A stretch of DNA of 64,000 nucleotides from Rhodopseudomonas palustris HaA2 (GCF_000013365.1 NC_007778.1:1922001-1986000), one strand, 5' to 3'. Positions 43,438-53,607 are shown, counted from the first letter of the stretch. Notes: generated by a model from the sequence alone, not told the origin. A program made the numbers and translations.

Positions 43438-44273
43438 CCCTGCAATCCACCTCCGAACCCGCCGAGCATCAGGGCGCCGCGGTCGGCAGCTCGTTCTACG
43501 CCGCGATGCGCATCCTGCCGCGTCCGCAGCGCGAGGCGATGTTTCAGGTCTACAGCTTCTGCCGCTACGTCGACGATATCGCCGATTCCGACGAGCCACG
43601 CGACCTGCGGGCTGCCGGTCTGCAGCGCTGGCGCGACGACATCGACGCGCTGTATCGCGGCGCGCCGCCGCCGCGGCTCGCGGATTATCAGGGCTCTGTG
43701 CAAGCCTTCGGTCTGAAGCGCGAGGATTTCCTCGCGATCATCGACGGCATGGAGATGGACGTCACCGCCGACATCCGCGCGCCGGAAGACGCCACCCTCG
43801 ATCTTTACTGCGATCGCGTCGCCAGCGCGGTCGGGCGGCTGTCGGTGCGGATCTTCGGCCTGCCCGAGCAGGATGGCATCCTGCTCGCGCACCATCTCGG
43901 CCGCGCGCTGCAGCTCACCAACATCCTGCGCGACATCGACGAGGACGCCGGCCTCGGCCGGCTGTATCTGCCGCGCGAAGGCCTGCTCGCCGCCGGCATC
44001 ACCAGCGTCGATCCGGCGACTGTCGCCGCCGATCCGGCGGTTCCAAATGTCTGCGCGCCGCTGGTGGCGCGCGCGCTGAAGCACTTCGACGCCGCCGACG
44101 AGGTGATGAGCCGCAATCCGCGCCGCGTGGTCAAGGCGCCGCGGATCATGGGCAAGTATTACTATTCGATCCTTCAACTGCTGATCGCGCGCGGCTTCGC
44201 GCCGCCGCGGACGCCGGTCAAGCTCGGCAAGGCGGCGAAGATCGCCATCCTGCTACAATACGCGATCGTCTGA
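43434..44273 (+). CDS. hpnD: presqualene diphosphate synthase HpnD
   Basis: A 279-residue squalene/phytoene synthase-family enzyme, condensing two farnesyl diphosphates to presqualene diphosphate. Motifs: FYAAMRILPRPQREAMFQVY, SFCRYVDDIADSDEP (first Asp-rich site), YCDRVASAVGRLSVRIFG, and LTNILRDIDEDAGLGRLYLP (second Asp-rich site). The ATG overlaps the hpnC stop as ATGA. The TGA is shared with the hpnE start region (TGATG), so hpnC-hpnD-hpnE are one translationally coupled unit. Confidence 0.95.
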   Translation: MTLQSTSEPAEHQGAAVGSSFYAAMRILPRPQREAMFQVYSFCRYVDDIADSDEPRDLRAAGLQRWRDDIDALYRGAPPPRLADYQGSVQAFGLKREDFLAIIDGMEMDVTADIRAPEDATLDLYCDRVASAVGRLSVRIFGLPEQDGILLAHHLGRALQLTNILRDIDEDAGLGRLYLPREGLLAAGITSVDPATVAADPAVPNVCAPLVARALKHFDAADEVMSRNPRRVVKAPRIMGKYYYSILQLLIARGFAPPRTPVKLGKAAKIAILLQYAIV

Positions 44274-45529
44274 TGCCGAAAACCGTTCACATCATCGGTG
44301 CTGGAATCTCCGGTCTCGCGGCCGCGACGAAGCTCGCGCGCGCCGGGCTGACCGTCCACGTCCACGAAGCGATGCAGCAGGCCGGCGGCCGTTGCCGCTC
44401 GTATTTCGACGCCCAGACCGATCTGGTCATCGACAACGGCAATCATCTGCTGCTGTCGGGCAACCACGCCGCGCGCGACTATGCGCGGTCGATCGGCACC
44501 GAGGCCGGGCTGGTCGGGCCAGAACGCGCCGAGTTCGACTTCATGGATGTGAGATCCAACGCGCGCTGGAAGCTCGACCTTGGCAGCGGCCGGCTGCCGT
44601 TCTGGCTGTTCGATGCCGGTCGCCGGGTGCCCGACACCGCGATCCGGGATTATCTGGCGCTGGCGCCGCTGCTGTGGGCGCCGACCAGCAAGCTGATCGG
44701 CGATACCATCCCCTGCCGCGGCCCGCTGTATGACCGTTTGGTGCAGCCGCTGCTGCTGGCGGCGCTCAATGTCGACCCGCCCGAAGGATCGGCCGGTCTC
44801 GCCGGCGCGATCGTGCGCGAGACGCTGCTCGCCGGTGGCAAGGCCTGCCGTCCGCTGATCGCCCGCGACGGTCTCAGCGCGGTGCTGGTCGAGCCGGCCG
44901 TCGAATTGCTGGCGCGCAGCGGTCCGGGGGTGCGGTTCGGTCACGAATTGCGGACGCTGACGCCATCCGGCGACCGGGTCGCTGGTCTGAACTTCGGCGG
45001 CGAAGACGTCGTCACGGTCGGGCCGGAGGACGCGGTGGTGCTGGCGGTGCCGCCACGGCCGGCGGCTTCGCTGCTGCCGGGGCTGAAGACGCCGCAGAAT
45101 TATCGGGCGATCGTCAACGCCCATTTCAATTACGCGCCGCCGGCGGGGATGCCGGCGCTGACTGGGGTGATCGGCGGGGTGGTGGAGTGGCTGTTCGCCT
45201 TCCCGAACCGGCTGTCGGTGACCATCAGCAATGCCGACCGGCTGGTCGACGCCCCGCGCGACCAGCTCGCGGCCGCGATCTGGGGCGAGATCTGTCAGGT
45301 GGCCGGTATTTCGGCGAATTTACCGCCGTGGCAAATTGTCCGCGAGCGCCGGGCGACCTTCGAGGCTACGCCGGCACAACATGCCCTGCGTCCGGGGCCG
45401 GTCACTCTGTGGAAAAACCTGTTCCTCGCAGGCGATTGGACTGATACGGGGTTGCCGGCCACCATCGAGGGGTCGGTGCGGTCCGGGAACCGGGCCGCCG
45501 ACCTGGTGCTGGCGCTGGGTCAGGCCTGA
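44273..45529 (+). CDS. hpnE: hydroxysqualene reductase/squalene-forming flavoprotein HpnE
   Basis: A 418-residue FAD-dependent amine-oxidase/desaturase-fold protein. The N-terminal dinucleotide-binding motif VHIIGAGISGLAAATKLARA and the C-terminal FLAGDWTDTGLPATIEGSVR, a flavin-binding segment, are intact. It reduces hydroxysqualene to squalene in the HpnCDE pathway. The start ATG 44273 overlaps the hpnD stop by one base. The gap to shc is 40 bases. Confidence 0.94.
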   Translation: MPKTVHIIGAGISGLAAATKLARAGLTVHVHEAMQQAGGRCRSYFDAQTDLVIDNGNHLLLSGNHAARDYARSIGTEAGLVGPERAEFDFMDVRSNARWKLDLGSGRLPFWLFDAGRRVPDTAIRDYLALAPLLWAPTSKLIGDTIPCRGPLYDRLVQPLLLAALNVDPPEGSAGLAGAIVRETLLAGGKACRPLIARDGLSAVLVEPAVELLARSGPGVRFGHELRTLTPSGDRVAGLNFGGEDVVTVGPEDAVVLAVPPRPAASLLPGLKTPQNYRAIVNAHFNYAPPAGMPALTGVIGGVVEWLFAFPNRLSVTISNADRLVDAPRDQLAAAIWGEICQVAGISANLPPWQIVRERRATFEATPAQHALRPGPVTLWKNLFLAGDWTDTGLPATIEGSVRSGNRAADLVLALGQA

Positions 45530-45569
45530 GCGCGAGCGCCGGCCGACAAGCACGGAGACTAGCAATTCA

Positions 45570-47534
45570 ATGACTTCCGGTACGACCATTCTGGGCGCAG
45601 AGCGCGGCAGGACGCTCGACGCCTCGATCGATGCGGCGCGTGCCGCGCTGCTCGGTTATCGCCGCGACGACGGCCATTGGGTGTTCGAGCTTGAGGCCGA
45701 TTGTACCATTCCGGCCGAATACGTGCTGCTGCGGCACTATCTCGGCGAGCCGGTCGATGCCGCGCTGGAGGCCAAGATCGCGGTCTACCTGCGCCGGACC
45801 CAGGGCGCGCATGGCGGCTGGCCGCTGGTGCACGACGGCGAGTTCGATGTCAGCGCGACGGTAAAGGCCTACTTCGCCCTCAAGATGATCGGCGACAGCA
45901 TCGACGCGCCGCATATGGCCAAGGCCCGCGAGGCGATCCTGGCGCGCGGCGGCGCGATCCACGTCAACGTGTTCACCCGCTTCCTTCTGTCGATGTTCGG
46001 CATTCTGACCTGGCGCAGCGTGCCGGTGCTGCCGGTCGAGATCATGCTGCTGCCGATGTGGGCGCCGTTCCACCTCAACAAGATCTCCTATTGGGCGCGC
46101 ACCACGATCGTGCCGCTGATGGTGCTGGCGGCGCTGAAGCCGCGCGCGGTCAACAAGCTCGACATCGGCCTCGATGAATTGTTCCTGCAGGACCCGCAAT
46201 CGATCGGCATGCCGGCCAAGGCGCCGCATCAGAGCTGGGGCCTGTTCACGCTGTTCGGTTCGATCGACGCGGTGCTGCGGGTGATCGAGCCGCTGATCCC
46301 GAAAAAGCTGCGCAGTTATGCGATCGGCCGCGCGGTCGCCTTCATCGAGGAGCGGCTGAACGGCGAGGACGGGCTCGGTGCGATCTATCCGCCGATGGCC
46401 AACACGGTGATGATGTACAAGGTGCTGGGCTATGGTGAGGACCATCCGCCGCGCGCCATCACCCGACGCGGCATCGACCTGCTGCTGGTGGTCGGCGAGG
46501 AGGAGGCCTACTGCCAGCCCTGCGTCTCGCCGATCTGGGACACCTCGCTGACCTGCCACGCGCTGCTGGAGGCGGGCGGCGCCGAGGCCGCGCTGCCGGT
46601 GCGCAAGGGGCTGGACTGGCTGATTCCGAAGCAGGTGCTCGACCTCAAGGGCGACTGGGCGGTGAAGGCGCCCAACGTCCGCCCCGGGGGCTGGGCGTTC
46701 CAGTACAACAATGCCCATTACCCCGATCTGGACGACACCGCCGTGGTGGTTATGGCGCTCGACCGCGCCCGCCGCGATCAGCCGAGTGCGGCCTACGACA
46801 ATGCGATCGCGCGCGGGCGCGAGTGGATCGAGGGGATGCAGAGCGACGATGGCGGCTGGGCTGCCTTCGACGTGAACAACACCGAGTATTATTTGAACAA
46901 CATCCCGTTCTCGGATCACGGCGCGCTGCTCGACCCGCCGACCGAGGACGTCACTGCGCGCTGCGTCTCGATGCTGGCGCAGCTCGGCGAGACCGCGGAG
47001 ACCAGCTCGGCGCTGGCCCGCGGCGTCGCCTATCTGCGCAAGACCCAACTCGCCGAAGGCTCGTGGTACGGCCGCTGGGGCCTGAATTACATCTACGGAA
47101 CCTGGTCGGTGCTGTGCGCGCTGAATGCGGCCGGGGTCGCCCATCAGGATCCGGCGATGCGCAAGGCGGTGGCCTGGCTGGCATCGATCCAGAATGCCGA
47201 TGGCGGCTGGGGCGAGGATGCGGTCAGCTATCGCCTGGACTATCGGGGCTACGAAAGTGCACCGTCCACGGCGTCCCAAACGGCATGGGCCTTGCTTGCC
47301 TTGATGGCTGCCGGGGAAGTCGATCATCCGGCGGTGGCGCGCGGGGTTGAGTACCTAAAAGGCACACAGACCGAAAAAGGCGTGTGGGACGAGCAGCGCT
47401 ACACCGCTACAGGCTTTCCGCGGGTGTTTTATCTGCGGTACCATGGCTATTCAAAGTTCTTTCCGCTCTGGGCGCTGGCGCGGTATCGAAATTTGAGAGC
47501 CACGAACAGCAAGGTCGTAGGGGTCGGAATGTGA
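45570..47534 (+). CDS. shc: squalene-hopene cyclase
   Basis: A 654-residue class II triterpene cyclase (also called hpnF), converting squalene to hopene/hopanol at the inner membrane. The catalytic acid motif D386-L-D388-D389 (YPDLDDTAV) is intact. Several QW-type repeats are visible (QGAHGGWPLVHDGEFD, MQSDDGGWAAFDVNN, QLAEGSWYGRWGLNYIYG, QNADGGWGEDAVSY, QTEKGVWDEQRYTATGFP). ATG 45570 has GGAG about 12 bases before it. The stop overlaps the hpnG GTG start by 4 bases. Hopanoid synthesis should stop here if the gene is lost. Confidence 0.96.
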   Translation: MTSGTTILGAERGRTLDASIDAARAALLGYRRDDGHWVFELEADCTIPAEYVLLRHYLGEPVDAALEAKIAVYLRRTQGAHGGWPLVHDGEFDVSATVKAYFALKMIGDSIDAPHMAKAREAILARGGAIHVNVFTRFLLSMFGILTWRSVPVLPVEIMLLPMWAPFHLNKISYWARTTIVPLMVLAALKPRAVNKLDIGLDELFLQDPQSIGMPAKAPHQSWGLFTLFGSIDAVLRVIEPLIPKKLRSYAIGRAVAFIEERLNGEDGLGAIYPPMANTVMMYKVLGYGEDHPPRAITRRGIDLLLVVGEEEAYCQPCVSPIWDTSLTCHALLEAGGAEAALPVRKGLDWLIPKQVLDLKGDWAVKAPNVRPGGWAFQYNNAHYPDLDDTAVVVMALDRARRDQPSAAYDNAIARGREWIEGMQSDDGGWAAFDVNNTEYYLNNIPFSDHGALLDPPTEDVTARCVSMLAQLGETAETSSALARGVAYLRKTQLAEGSWYGRWGLNYIYGTWSVLCALNAAGVAHQDPAMRKAVAWLASIQNADGGWGEDAVSYRLDYRGYESAPSTASQTAWALLALMAAGEVDHPAVARGVEYLKGTQTEKGVWDEQRYTATGFPRVFYLRYHGYSKFFPLWALARYRNLRATNSKVVGVGM

Positions 47535-48271
47535 TTCTGGGGGCTAGGGGCGACGCGGCCGCGGAGCGAGATCCGCGACCGGTTCTGATTGTAACGGGGC
47601 TGATCCAGGAAGCGAAAATCGCCGAAGGGCCGGGTCTTACGGTCATCTGCAGCAGTAGCGATCCGAAGCAGTTGCGCCGGATGATGGCGAGCTTCGATGC
47701 GTCGTCGATTCGCGGCGTGATCAGCTTCGGCGTCGCCGGCGGGCTCGACCCGTCGCTGCGATCCGGCGACATCGTGATCGCGACCAACGTGACGGCGGGC
47801 GATCGCCGTTGGCAGTCCGAAACCGCCCTCAGCGACGAATTGCTGCGCAGCGCGGGTCTGCTCCGGCAGCGCGTGGTGCGTGGCGGCCTGGTCGGCGTCG
47901 AGCAAGTGGTCGCGGCCCGTGCCGCGAAGGCGGCGCTGCATTCGCAGACCGGCGCGGCGGCCGTCGACATGGAAAGCCACATCGCCGCCGATTACGCCGC
48001 GGCAGCCAGGCTGCCGTTCGCGGCGCTGCGCGTGATCAGCGATCCGGCCAGCCGCAGCCTTCCGCAGATGGTGTCGACCGCGATCAAGCCGAACGGCGAT
48101 GTCGATCTGCGCAGAGTTCTGCGTGGACTGGCGCGTCACCCGACGTCGATCCGGTCGCTGGTCTCGACCGGAATCGATTTCAATCGGGCGCTCCGCAGCC
48201 TACGCGGCTGTCGAAGCTTCGTGCTTGACGCCGTGATTGGCGGCGGTGGTGGTGTGGTCGCCGAGGCTTGA
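47531..48271 (+). CDS. hpnG: adenosylhopane nucleosidase/phosphorylase HpnG
   Basis: A 246-residue protein of the nucleoside phosphorylase/nucleosidase fold that removes adenine from adenosylhopane. Characteristic segments are ICSSSDPKQLRRMMAS, GVISFGVAGGLDPSLRSGDI and GAAAVDMESHIAADYAAA (the VDMES ribose-binding motif). The start is GTG 47531, overlapping the shc stop as GTGA, and there is no ATG nearby. It is the last plus-strand gene before a bidirectional terminator. HpnH, its pathway predecessor, is convergent. Confidence 0.92.
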   Translation: MILGARGDAAAERDPRPVLIVTGLIQEAKIAEGPGLTVICSSSDPKQLRRMMASFDASSIRGVISFGVAGGLDPSLRSGDIVIATNVTAGDRRWQSETALSDELLRSAGLLRQRVVRGGLVGVEQVVAARAAKAALHSQTGAAAVDMESHIAADYAAAARLPFAALRVISDPASRSLPQMVSTAIKPNGDVDLRRVLRGLARHPTSIRSLVSTGIDFNRALRSLRGCRSFVLDAVIGGGGGVVAEA

Positions 48272-48339
48272 GGGCGATCTGAGGGACATGTGTCGCGGCT
48301 GAACGGCCGCAACCGACGTCGCCCTCAGACACAACTCGT

Positions 48340-48437
48340 GATCGCCCGGCCCGACCGGGCGACCCAGTATTCCAGATCGTTGGCGATCATCCGCAAGGCT
48401 CTGCGATACTGGATCCCCGCTTTGGCGGCGGATCTGA
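48340..48437. repeat. intergenic repeat, family B
   Basis: Contains ATCGCCCGGCCCGACCGGGC, then CCCAGTATTCCAGATC and CTCTGCGATACTGGATC, the inner complementary pair seen at 18095-18194 and 24966-25070. It lies between the convergent hpnG and hpnH genes. Confidence 0.65.
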
Positions 48438-48480
48438 GCTGAGCGTCTACCTGTCGATTATTCGGTCACCATTCCAAAAC

Positions 48481-48510
48481 AAAAAGCGCGGCTCATCGGC
48501 CGCGCTTTTT
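48481..48510. terminator. bidirectional terminator between hpnG and hpnH
   Basis: AAAAAGCGCGGC (48481-48492) pairs perfectly with GCCGCGCTTTTT (48499-48510) around a six-base loop. A and T runs on both sides make it an intrinsic terminator for both convergent transcripts. Confidence 0.88.
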
Positions 48511-48536
48511 CGTTGGTGACGCGGTGAGCCCGCAGC

Positions 48537-49703
48537 TTAGGCCGCGGTGGAGGCCTGCGGTTGCGGCTGACGTTTGGCGGCAGCAGCAGCGGCCTCGTCG
48601 CGGCGGATCTCTGACAGCGTCTTCTGAACCTGCTCGGTGAAGATGTACTGAGCCGGACGTTGGTTCGACAGATCGATCTCGGGCGCCATCGGCCCCGAGG
48701 TCCGGATGCCGCGCAGCGCGACCCAGGCCGCCTTCAGCGGATTGTTCAGCGACGCCGTCGCCGCGGTCGGCTCATAGCCGCAATGCGCCATGCAGTCGGC
48801 GCACTTCTCGTATTTGCCGGTGCCGTAGGAATCCCAGTCGGTGGTCTCCATCAGCTCCTTGAAGGTCTTGGTATAACCTTCGCCGAGCAGATAGCAGGGC
48901 TTCTGCCAGCCGAAGATGTTGCGCGCGGGCATTCCCCACGGCGTGCATTCGAACGACTGGTTGCCGGCCAGGAAGTCCAGGAACAGGCCGGAATGCATGA
49001 AGTTCCACTTCTTGCCCTTGCCGAGTTCGAACACCTTGCGGAACAGGTTCTTGGTGTTGGTGCGGTTCAGGAAGTGCTCCTGATCCGGCGCCCGCTCATA
49101 GGCGTAGCCCGGTGACATCGAGACGCCGACGCCCAGCTCCGCGGTGAGGTCGAGGAACTTGGCGATCTCTTCGGCCGGATGGTTGTCGAAGATCGTGGCA
49201 TTGACGTTGACGGTGAAGCCCTTGGCCTTGGCCGCCTTGATCGCCTTCAGCGCGCGGTCGAACGTGCCCGGCTGCGACACCGCCTTGTCGTGGTGCTCCT
49301 TGAGGCCGTCGAGATGCACCGAGAAAAACAGATAGGGCGACGGCTCGAACAGATGCAGCTTCTTTTCGAGCAGCAATGCGTTGGTGCACAGCGACACGAA
49401 CTTCTTGCGCGCCACCAGGCCACGCACGATCTCACCGATCTCGCGATGGATCAGCGGCTCGCCGCCCGGGATCGCCACCATCGGTGCGCCGCATTCCTCG
49501 GCCGCGTCCCAGCACTCCTGTGCGCTCATGCGGCGATCCAGGATCGCGTCGGGATAGTCGATCTTACCGCAGCCGACGCAGGCGAGGTTGCAGCGGAACA
49601 GCGGCTCGAGCATCAGCACCAGCGGGTAGCGCTTGCGGCCCAGCAGCTTCTGCTTGAGCAGATAGCCGCCGATCACCAGCTCTTTGTGAAACGGTATTGC
49701 CAT
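48537..49703 (-). CDS. hpnH: adenosyl-hopene transferase HpnH (radical SAM)
   Basis: A 388-residue radical SAM enzyme that joins the 5'-deoxyadenosyl group to hopene, giving adenosylhopane, the first extended-side-chain hopanoid. The cluster ligands are Cys38, Cys42 and Cys45 (FRCNLACVGCGKIDYP). The GGEP motif is in MVAIPGGEPLIHREIGEI. A further Cys group lies near the C-terminus (YEKCADCMAHCGYEPT). The start is ATG 49703 (MAIPFHKELVIGG), not the ATG eight codons upstream. It follows ispH by 54 bases on the same strand, so these two are probably co-transcribed. Confidence 0.94.
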   Translation of the reverse strand: MAIPFHKELVIGGYLLKQKLLGRKRYPLVLMLEPLFRCNLACVGCGKIDYPDAILDRRMSAQECWDAAEECGAPMVAIPGGEPLIHREIGEIVRGLVARKKFVSLCTNALLLEKKLHLFEPSPYLFFSVHLDGLKEHHDKAVSQPGTFDRALKAIKAAKAKGFTVNVNATIFDNHPAEEIAKFLDLTAELGVGVSMSPGYAYERAPDQEHFLNRTNTKNLFRKVFELGKGKKWNFMHSGLFLDFLAGNQSFECTPWGMPARNIFGWQKPCYLLGEGYTKTFKELMETTDWDSYGTGKYEKCADCMAHCGYEPTAATASLNNPLKAAWVALRGIRTSGPMAPEIDLSNQRPAQYIFTEQVQKTLSEIRRDEAAAAAAKRQPQPQASTAA

Positions 49704-49757
49704 TACGGGTTCTTCTCTTTCGTACAAATCATCACGATGCGGATCGGACGTCGGCGA

Positions 49758-50714
49758 TCAGGCGGTGACCAGCTCCGCGGGCAGGACGAATTCGATGTTC
49801 TCCTCGCGGCCCGGCAGCACCGACACGCTGACCGGAACGATCCGGCGCAGCGCCTCGATGACGTCGTCGACCAGGACTTCCGGGGCGGACGCGCCGGCGG
49901 TGATGCCGACGGCCTTCTTGCCTTCGAGCCAATCCGGGTTGAGCTCGCTGCCGTCCGAGATCAGATAACTCGGAATGCCGGCTTCGGTGCCGATTTCCCG
50001 GAGCCGGTTGGAGTTGGAACTGTTGTTGGCGCCGACCACCAGGATCAGATCGACCAGCTTGCTCATGGCCCGAACTGCAGACTGTCTGTTCTGCGTTGCA
50101 TAGCAGATATCGCGGGTGTCGGGGCCCTGGATATCCGAGAATCGCTTTGAAAGCGCCGCGATGATGTCCCGCGTGTCGTCGACGCTGAGCGTGGTCTGGG
50201 TGATGTAGGCGACCGGGGTATCCGACGGCAGCGTCAGCGCGGCGACATCGTCGAGATTTTGCACCAGCAGCACCGGGCCGGGAACCTGTCCCATCGTTCC
50301 CTCGACCTCGGGGTGGCCGGCATGGCCGATCAGGATCAGGGTGCGGCCCTTGGCGGTGTAGCGCTTGCCCTGGTTGTGCACCTTGGTGACCAGCGGGCAG
50401 GTGGCGTTGAGCACCGGCAGGCCGCGAGAAGCGGCCTCTTCCTCGATGCTGCGGGCGACGCCGTGGGCGCTGAACACGGTCACCGCCTTCGGCGGCACCT
50501 CGGAAAGCTCCTCGACGAAGATCGCGCCCTTCGCCTTCAGGCTCTCGACCACATATTTGTTGTGCACGATTTCGTGCCGCACATAGACCGGCGGGCCGTA
50601 TTTCTCCAGCGCGCGCTCGACGATCTCGATCGCGCGGACGACGCCGGCACAGAAACCACGGGGCTGGGCAAGAAAGACTTCGAGAGGGCGAACGTCAGAC
50701 AAAGGGCACCACAC
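49758..50714 (-). CDS. ispH: 4-hydroxy-3-methylbut-2-enyl diphosphate reductase
   Basis: A 318-residue IspH (LytB), the last MEP-pathway enzyme, producing IPP and DMAPP with an iron-sulfur cluster. The three cluster cysteines are Cys22 ([14 protein letters not shown]), Cys106 (NATCPLVTK) and Cys204 ([10 protein letters not shown]). Also present are the [10 protein letters not shown] segment with the catalytic Glu and the SSNSNRLRE substrate motif. The start is taken as GTG 50714; a nearby ATG in another frame hits a stop. It is followed by hpnH, tying precursor supply to hopanoid synthesis, and is divergent from hpnN. Confidence 0.95.
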   Translation of the reverse strand: MWCPLSDVRPLEVFLAQPRGFCAGVVRAIEIVERALEKYGPPVYVRHEIVHNKYVVESLKAKGAIFVEELSEVPPKAVTVFSAHGVARSIEEEAASRGLPVLNATCPLVTKVHNQGKRYTAKGRTLILIGHAGHPEVEGTMGQVPGPVLLVQNLDDVAALTLPSDTPVAYITQTTLSVDDTRDIIAALSKRFSDIQGPDTRDICYATQNRQSAVRAMSKLVDLILVVGANNSSNSNRLREIGTEAGIPSYLISDGSELNPDWLEGKKAVGITAGASAPEVLVDDVIEALRRIVPVSVSVLPGREENIEFVLPAELVTA

Positions 50715-51000
50715 TCATGATTGTTCCGTCTCCTGACGTATTATGGGCAATTCCCGTACCATGATCTAGCTGGTATGAGGACACCCGCAAGAGCAAGGGT
50801 CGCAGGGTTCCCATGGGCGGCGTGCAAAACGCCCTTGGCAATCCAGCCTAGTGAGATTACTTCCGGCCACGACACCCCGCGGGCCTCATGGGTTATTTCG
50901 CAGTCTTTGGTCGCTGGAAGGTAGAAACCAGTTCGATCGACTCGATACCCGTCGGAGCCGACGCATTCTAGGCAAGCCGATAGCAATAGAAAGAGCAAAT

Positions 51001-53607
51001 GTGCTGAAAAGTGCCATCGTTTCCATTGTGAAAGCCAGCACCCGTTTTGCGTCTTTTACTGTGCTGATCGGGGTATTGCTCGCGATCGCCAGCGGCTTCT
51101 ATACTTACCAGAACTTCGGGATCAACACCGATATCAATCATTTGATCTCGTCCGACCTGGATTGGCGCAAGCGCGATATCGCCTTCGAGAAGGCGTTCGA
51201 TCAGGAAAGATTGATCCTGGCGGTGGTCGAGGCTCCGACGCCGGAATTTGCCAACGCTGCGACGGCCGCGCTGACAGAGAAATTATCAAGCAATCACAAG
51301 AACTTCGACTCGGTTAAACGACTCGGCGGGGGCGAATTTTTCGACCGGCACGGGTTGCTGTTCCTGCCGACCGACGAGGTCGCCAAGGTGACCGGCCAGT
51401 TCCAGTCGGCAGTTCCGCTGATCGAGATTATGGCCGGCGACCCCAGCATTCGGGGCCTCACGGCCGCGCTGGAGACCGGCCTGCTCGGCGTGACCCGCGG
51501 GCAGATTACGCTCGACGGTGCCGCGGCACCGTTCAACACCATCAGTCAGACCGTCGAGGACGTCCTCGCCAAGCGCGCGGCGTTCTTCTCCTGGCGCGGT
51601 CTGAGCAGCCCCGAGCCGCTGACCGACGGTGACAAGCGGGCGTTCATCGAGGTCAAGCCGATCCTCGATTTCACCGAACTCGAGCCGGGCCGGGCCGCTA
51701 CCGACGCGATCCGTGCAGCGGCGACCGAGCTCAATCTGGAGCAGCAATTCGGCGCCCGGGTCCGGCTGACGGGCCCGGTGCCGATTGCCAACGAGGAATT
51801 CTCCACGGTCAAGGAAGGCGCCATCGTCAACGGCATCGGCACCGTGGTGGTGGTGCTGATCATCCTGTGGATGGCGCTGCACTCCTCGAAGATCATCTTC
51901 GCCGTCGCCGCCAACCTGTTCATCGGTCTGGCGATCACCACGGCGGTCGGGCTGATGCTGGTCGACACGCTCAATCTGCTGTCGATCGCCTTCGCGGTTC
52001 TGTTCGTCGGTCTCGGCGTCGATTTCGGCATCCAGTTCAGCGTTCGCTACAGATCCGAACGCCACAAGACCAACGACCTCAACAAGGCGCTGATCCAGGC
52101 GGCGGAGTATTCCGCGGTGCCGCTGTCGCTGGCGGCGATGTCGACCACCGCCGGTTTCCTGTCGTTTCTGCCGACCTCCTACAAAGGCATTTCCGAACTC
52201 GGCGAGATCGCCGGCGCCGGCATGGCGATCGCGTTCATCTCCAGCATCACGGTGCTGCCGGCGCTGATCAAACTGCTGAACCCGGCCGGCGAGAAAGAGC
52301 CGCTGGGCTACGCGTTTCTGGCGCCGCTCGATCGCTTCCTGGAGGTTCATCGCGTCGGCGTGATCGCCGGCACGATCGGTGTCGCATTGGCTGGTCTGCC
52401 GCTGCTCTACTACATGCATTTCGACTTCAACCCGATCAATCTGCGCAGCCCGAAGGTGGAGTCGATCGCGACCTTCCTCGACCTGCGCAAGGATCCGAAC
52501 ACCGGCGCCAACGCCATCAACGTGCTGGCGCCATCCGAACAGGCCGCCAAGGACATCCAGGCCAAGCTGGCGAAGGTGCCCGAAGTGTCGCGGACGCTGT
52601 CGCTCGACACCTTCGTGCCGGCGGATCAGCCAGCGAAGCTGAAGCTGATCCAGGCCGGCGCCAAGGTGCTGGAGCCGGCGCTGAACCCGGAGCAGATCGA
52701 CCCTCCGCCGACCGATCAGGAAAACATCGAGGCGCTGAACAGCTCGGTGGCGGCGCTGCGCAAGACCGCCGGCGACGCCACCGGTCCCGGCGCCGAGGCT
52801 GCTCGCCGCCTCGCCACGGCGCTGGGGGCGCTCGCCAAGGTCGACCAGGCGACCCGCGACCAGGCTCAGGCGGTATTCGTGACGCCGCTGAAGCTCGCCT
52901 TCAATCAGCTCCGCAGCATGTTGCAGGCGGAGCCGGTGACGCTGGACAACCTGCCCCAGGACATCGTGTCCTCCTGGAAGGCCAAGGACGGTCAGATCCG
53001 CATCGAAGTGCTGCCGAACGGCGATCCGAACGACAACGAGACGCTGCGCAAATTCGCAGCGTCGGTGCTGCAGGCCGAGCCGAATGCCCTCGGCGGGCCG
53101 GTGTCGATCCTGAAGTCCGGCGACACCATCGTTGCCTCCTTCATCCAGGCCGGCCTGTGGGCGCTGCTGTCGATCTCGTTGCTGCTGTGGCTCACGCTGC
53201 GGCGGATCTCGGACGTGCTGCTGACGCTGGTTCCGCTGCTGGTCGCCGGCGCCGTGACCCTGGAAATCTGCGTGCTGATCGGCTTGCCGCTCAATTTCGC
53301 CAATATCGTCGCGCTGCCGCTGCTGCTCGGCATCGGCGTCGCATTCAAGATCTACTATGTGGTGGCGTGGCGCGCGGGACGCACCAATCTGCTGCAATCG
53401 GCGCTGACGCGGGCGATCTTCTTCAGCGCGCTGACGACCGCGACGGCGTTCGGCAGCCTTTGGCTGTCGAGCCACCCCGGCACCGCCAGCATGGGCAAGC
53501 TGCTGGCGCTGTCGCTGCTGACCACGCTGGGCGCGGTGCTGCTGTTCCAGCCGGCGCTGATGGGCAAGCCGCGCCATATCGACGAGACCGGCGATACCGA
53601 CCTCTGA
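51001..53607 (+). CDS. hpnN: hopanoid RND transporter HpnN
   Basis: An 868-residue RND-superfamily (MMPL-type) inner-membrane protein that moves hopanoids to the outer membrane. A first helix (about 14-36) precedes a periplasmic domain, a six-helix bundle (about 280-450), a second helix, a second periplasmic domain rich in charged helices (about 500-720), and a final helix bundle. Recognised segments include VLFVGLGVDFGIQFSVRYR, AMSTTAGFLSFLPTSYKGI and NFANIVALPLLLGIGVAFKI. The start is GTG 51001 (VLKSAIVSIV). It is divergent from ispH across 286 bases and 277 bases before hpnO. Confidence 0.93.
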   Translation: MLKSAIVSIVKASTRFASFTVLIGVLLAIASGFYTYQNFGINTDINHLISSDLDWRKRDIAFEKAFDQERLILAVVEAPTPEFANAATAALTEKLSSNHKNFDSVKRLGGGEFFDRHGLLFLPTDEVAKVTGQFQSAVPLIEIMAGDPSIRGLTAALETGLLGVTRGQITLDGAAAPFNTISQTVEDVLAKRAAFFSWRGLSSPEPLTDGDKRAFIEVKPILDFTELEPGRAATDAIRAAATELNLEQQFGARVRLTGPVPIANEEFSTVKEGAIVNGIGTVVVVLIILWMALHSSKIIFAVAANLFIGLAITTAVGLMLVDTLNLLSIAFAVLFVGLGVDFGIQFSVRYRSERHKTNDLNKALIQAAEYSAVPLSLAAMSTTAGFLSFLPTSYKGISELGEIAGAGMAIAFISSITVLPALIKLLNPAGEKEPLGYAFLAPLDRFLEVHRVGVIAGTIGVALAGLPLLYYMHFDFNPINLRSPKVESIATFLDLRKDPNTGANAINVLAPSEQAAKDIQAKLAKVPEVSRTLSLDTFVPADQPAKLKLIQAGAKVLEPALNPEQIDPPPTDQENIEALNSSVAALRKTAGDATGPGAEAARRLATALGALAKVDQATRDQAQAVFVTPLKLAFNQLRSMLQAEPVTLDNLPQDIVSSWKAKDGQIRIEVLPNGDPNDNETLRKFAASVLQAEPNALGGPVSILKSGDTIVASFIQAGLWALLSISLLLWLTLRRISDVLLTLVPLLVAGAVTLEICVLIGLPLNFANIVALPLLLGIGVAFKIYYVVAWRAGRTNLLQSALTRAIFFSALTTATAFGSLWLSSHPGTASMGKLLALSLLTTLGAVLLFQPALMGKPRHIDETGDTDL

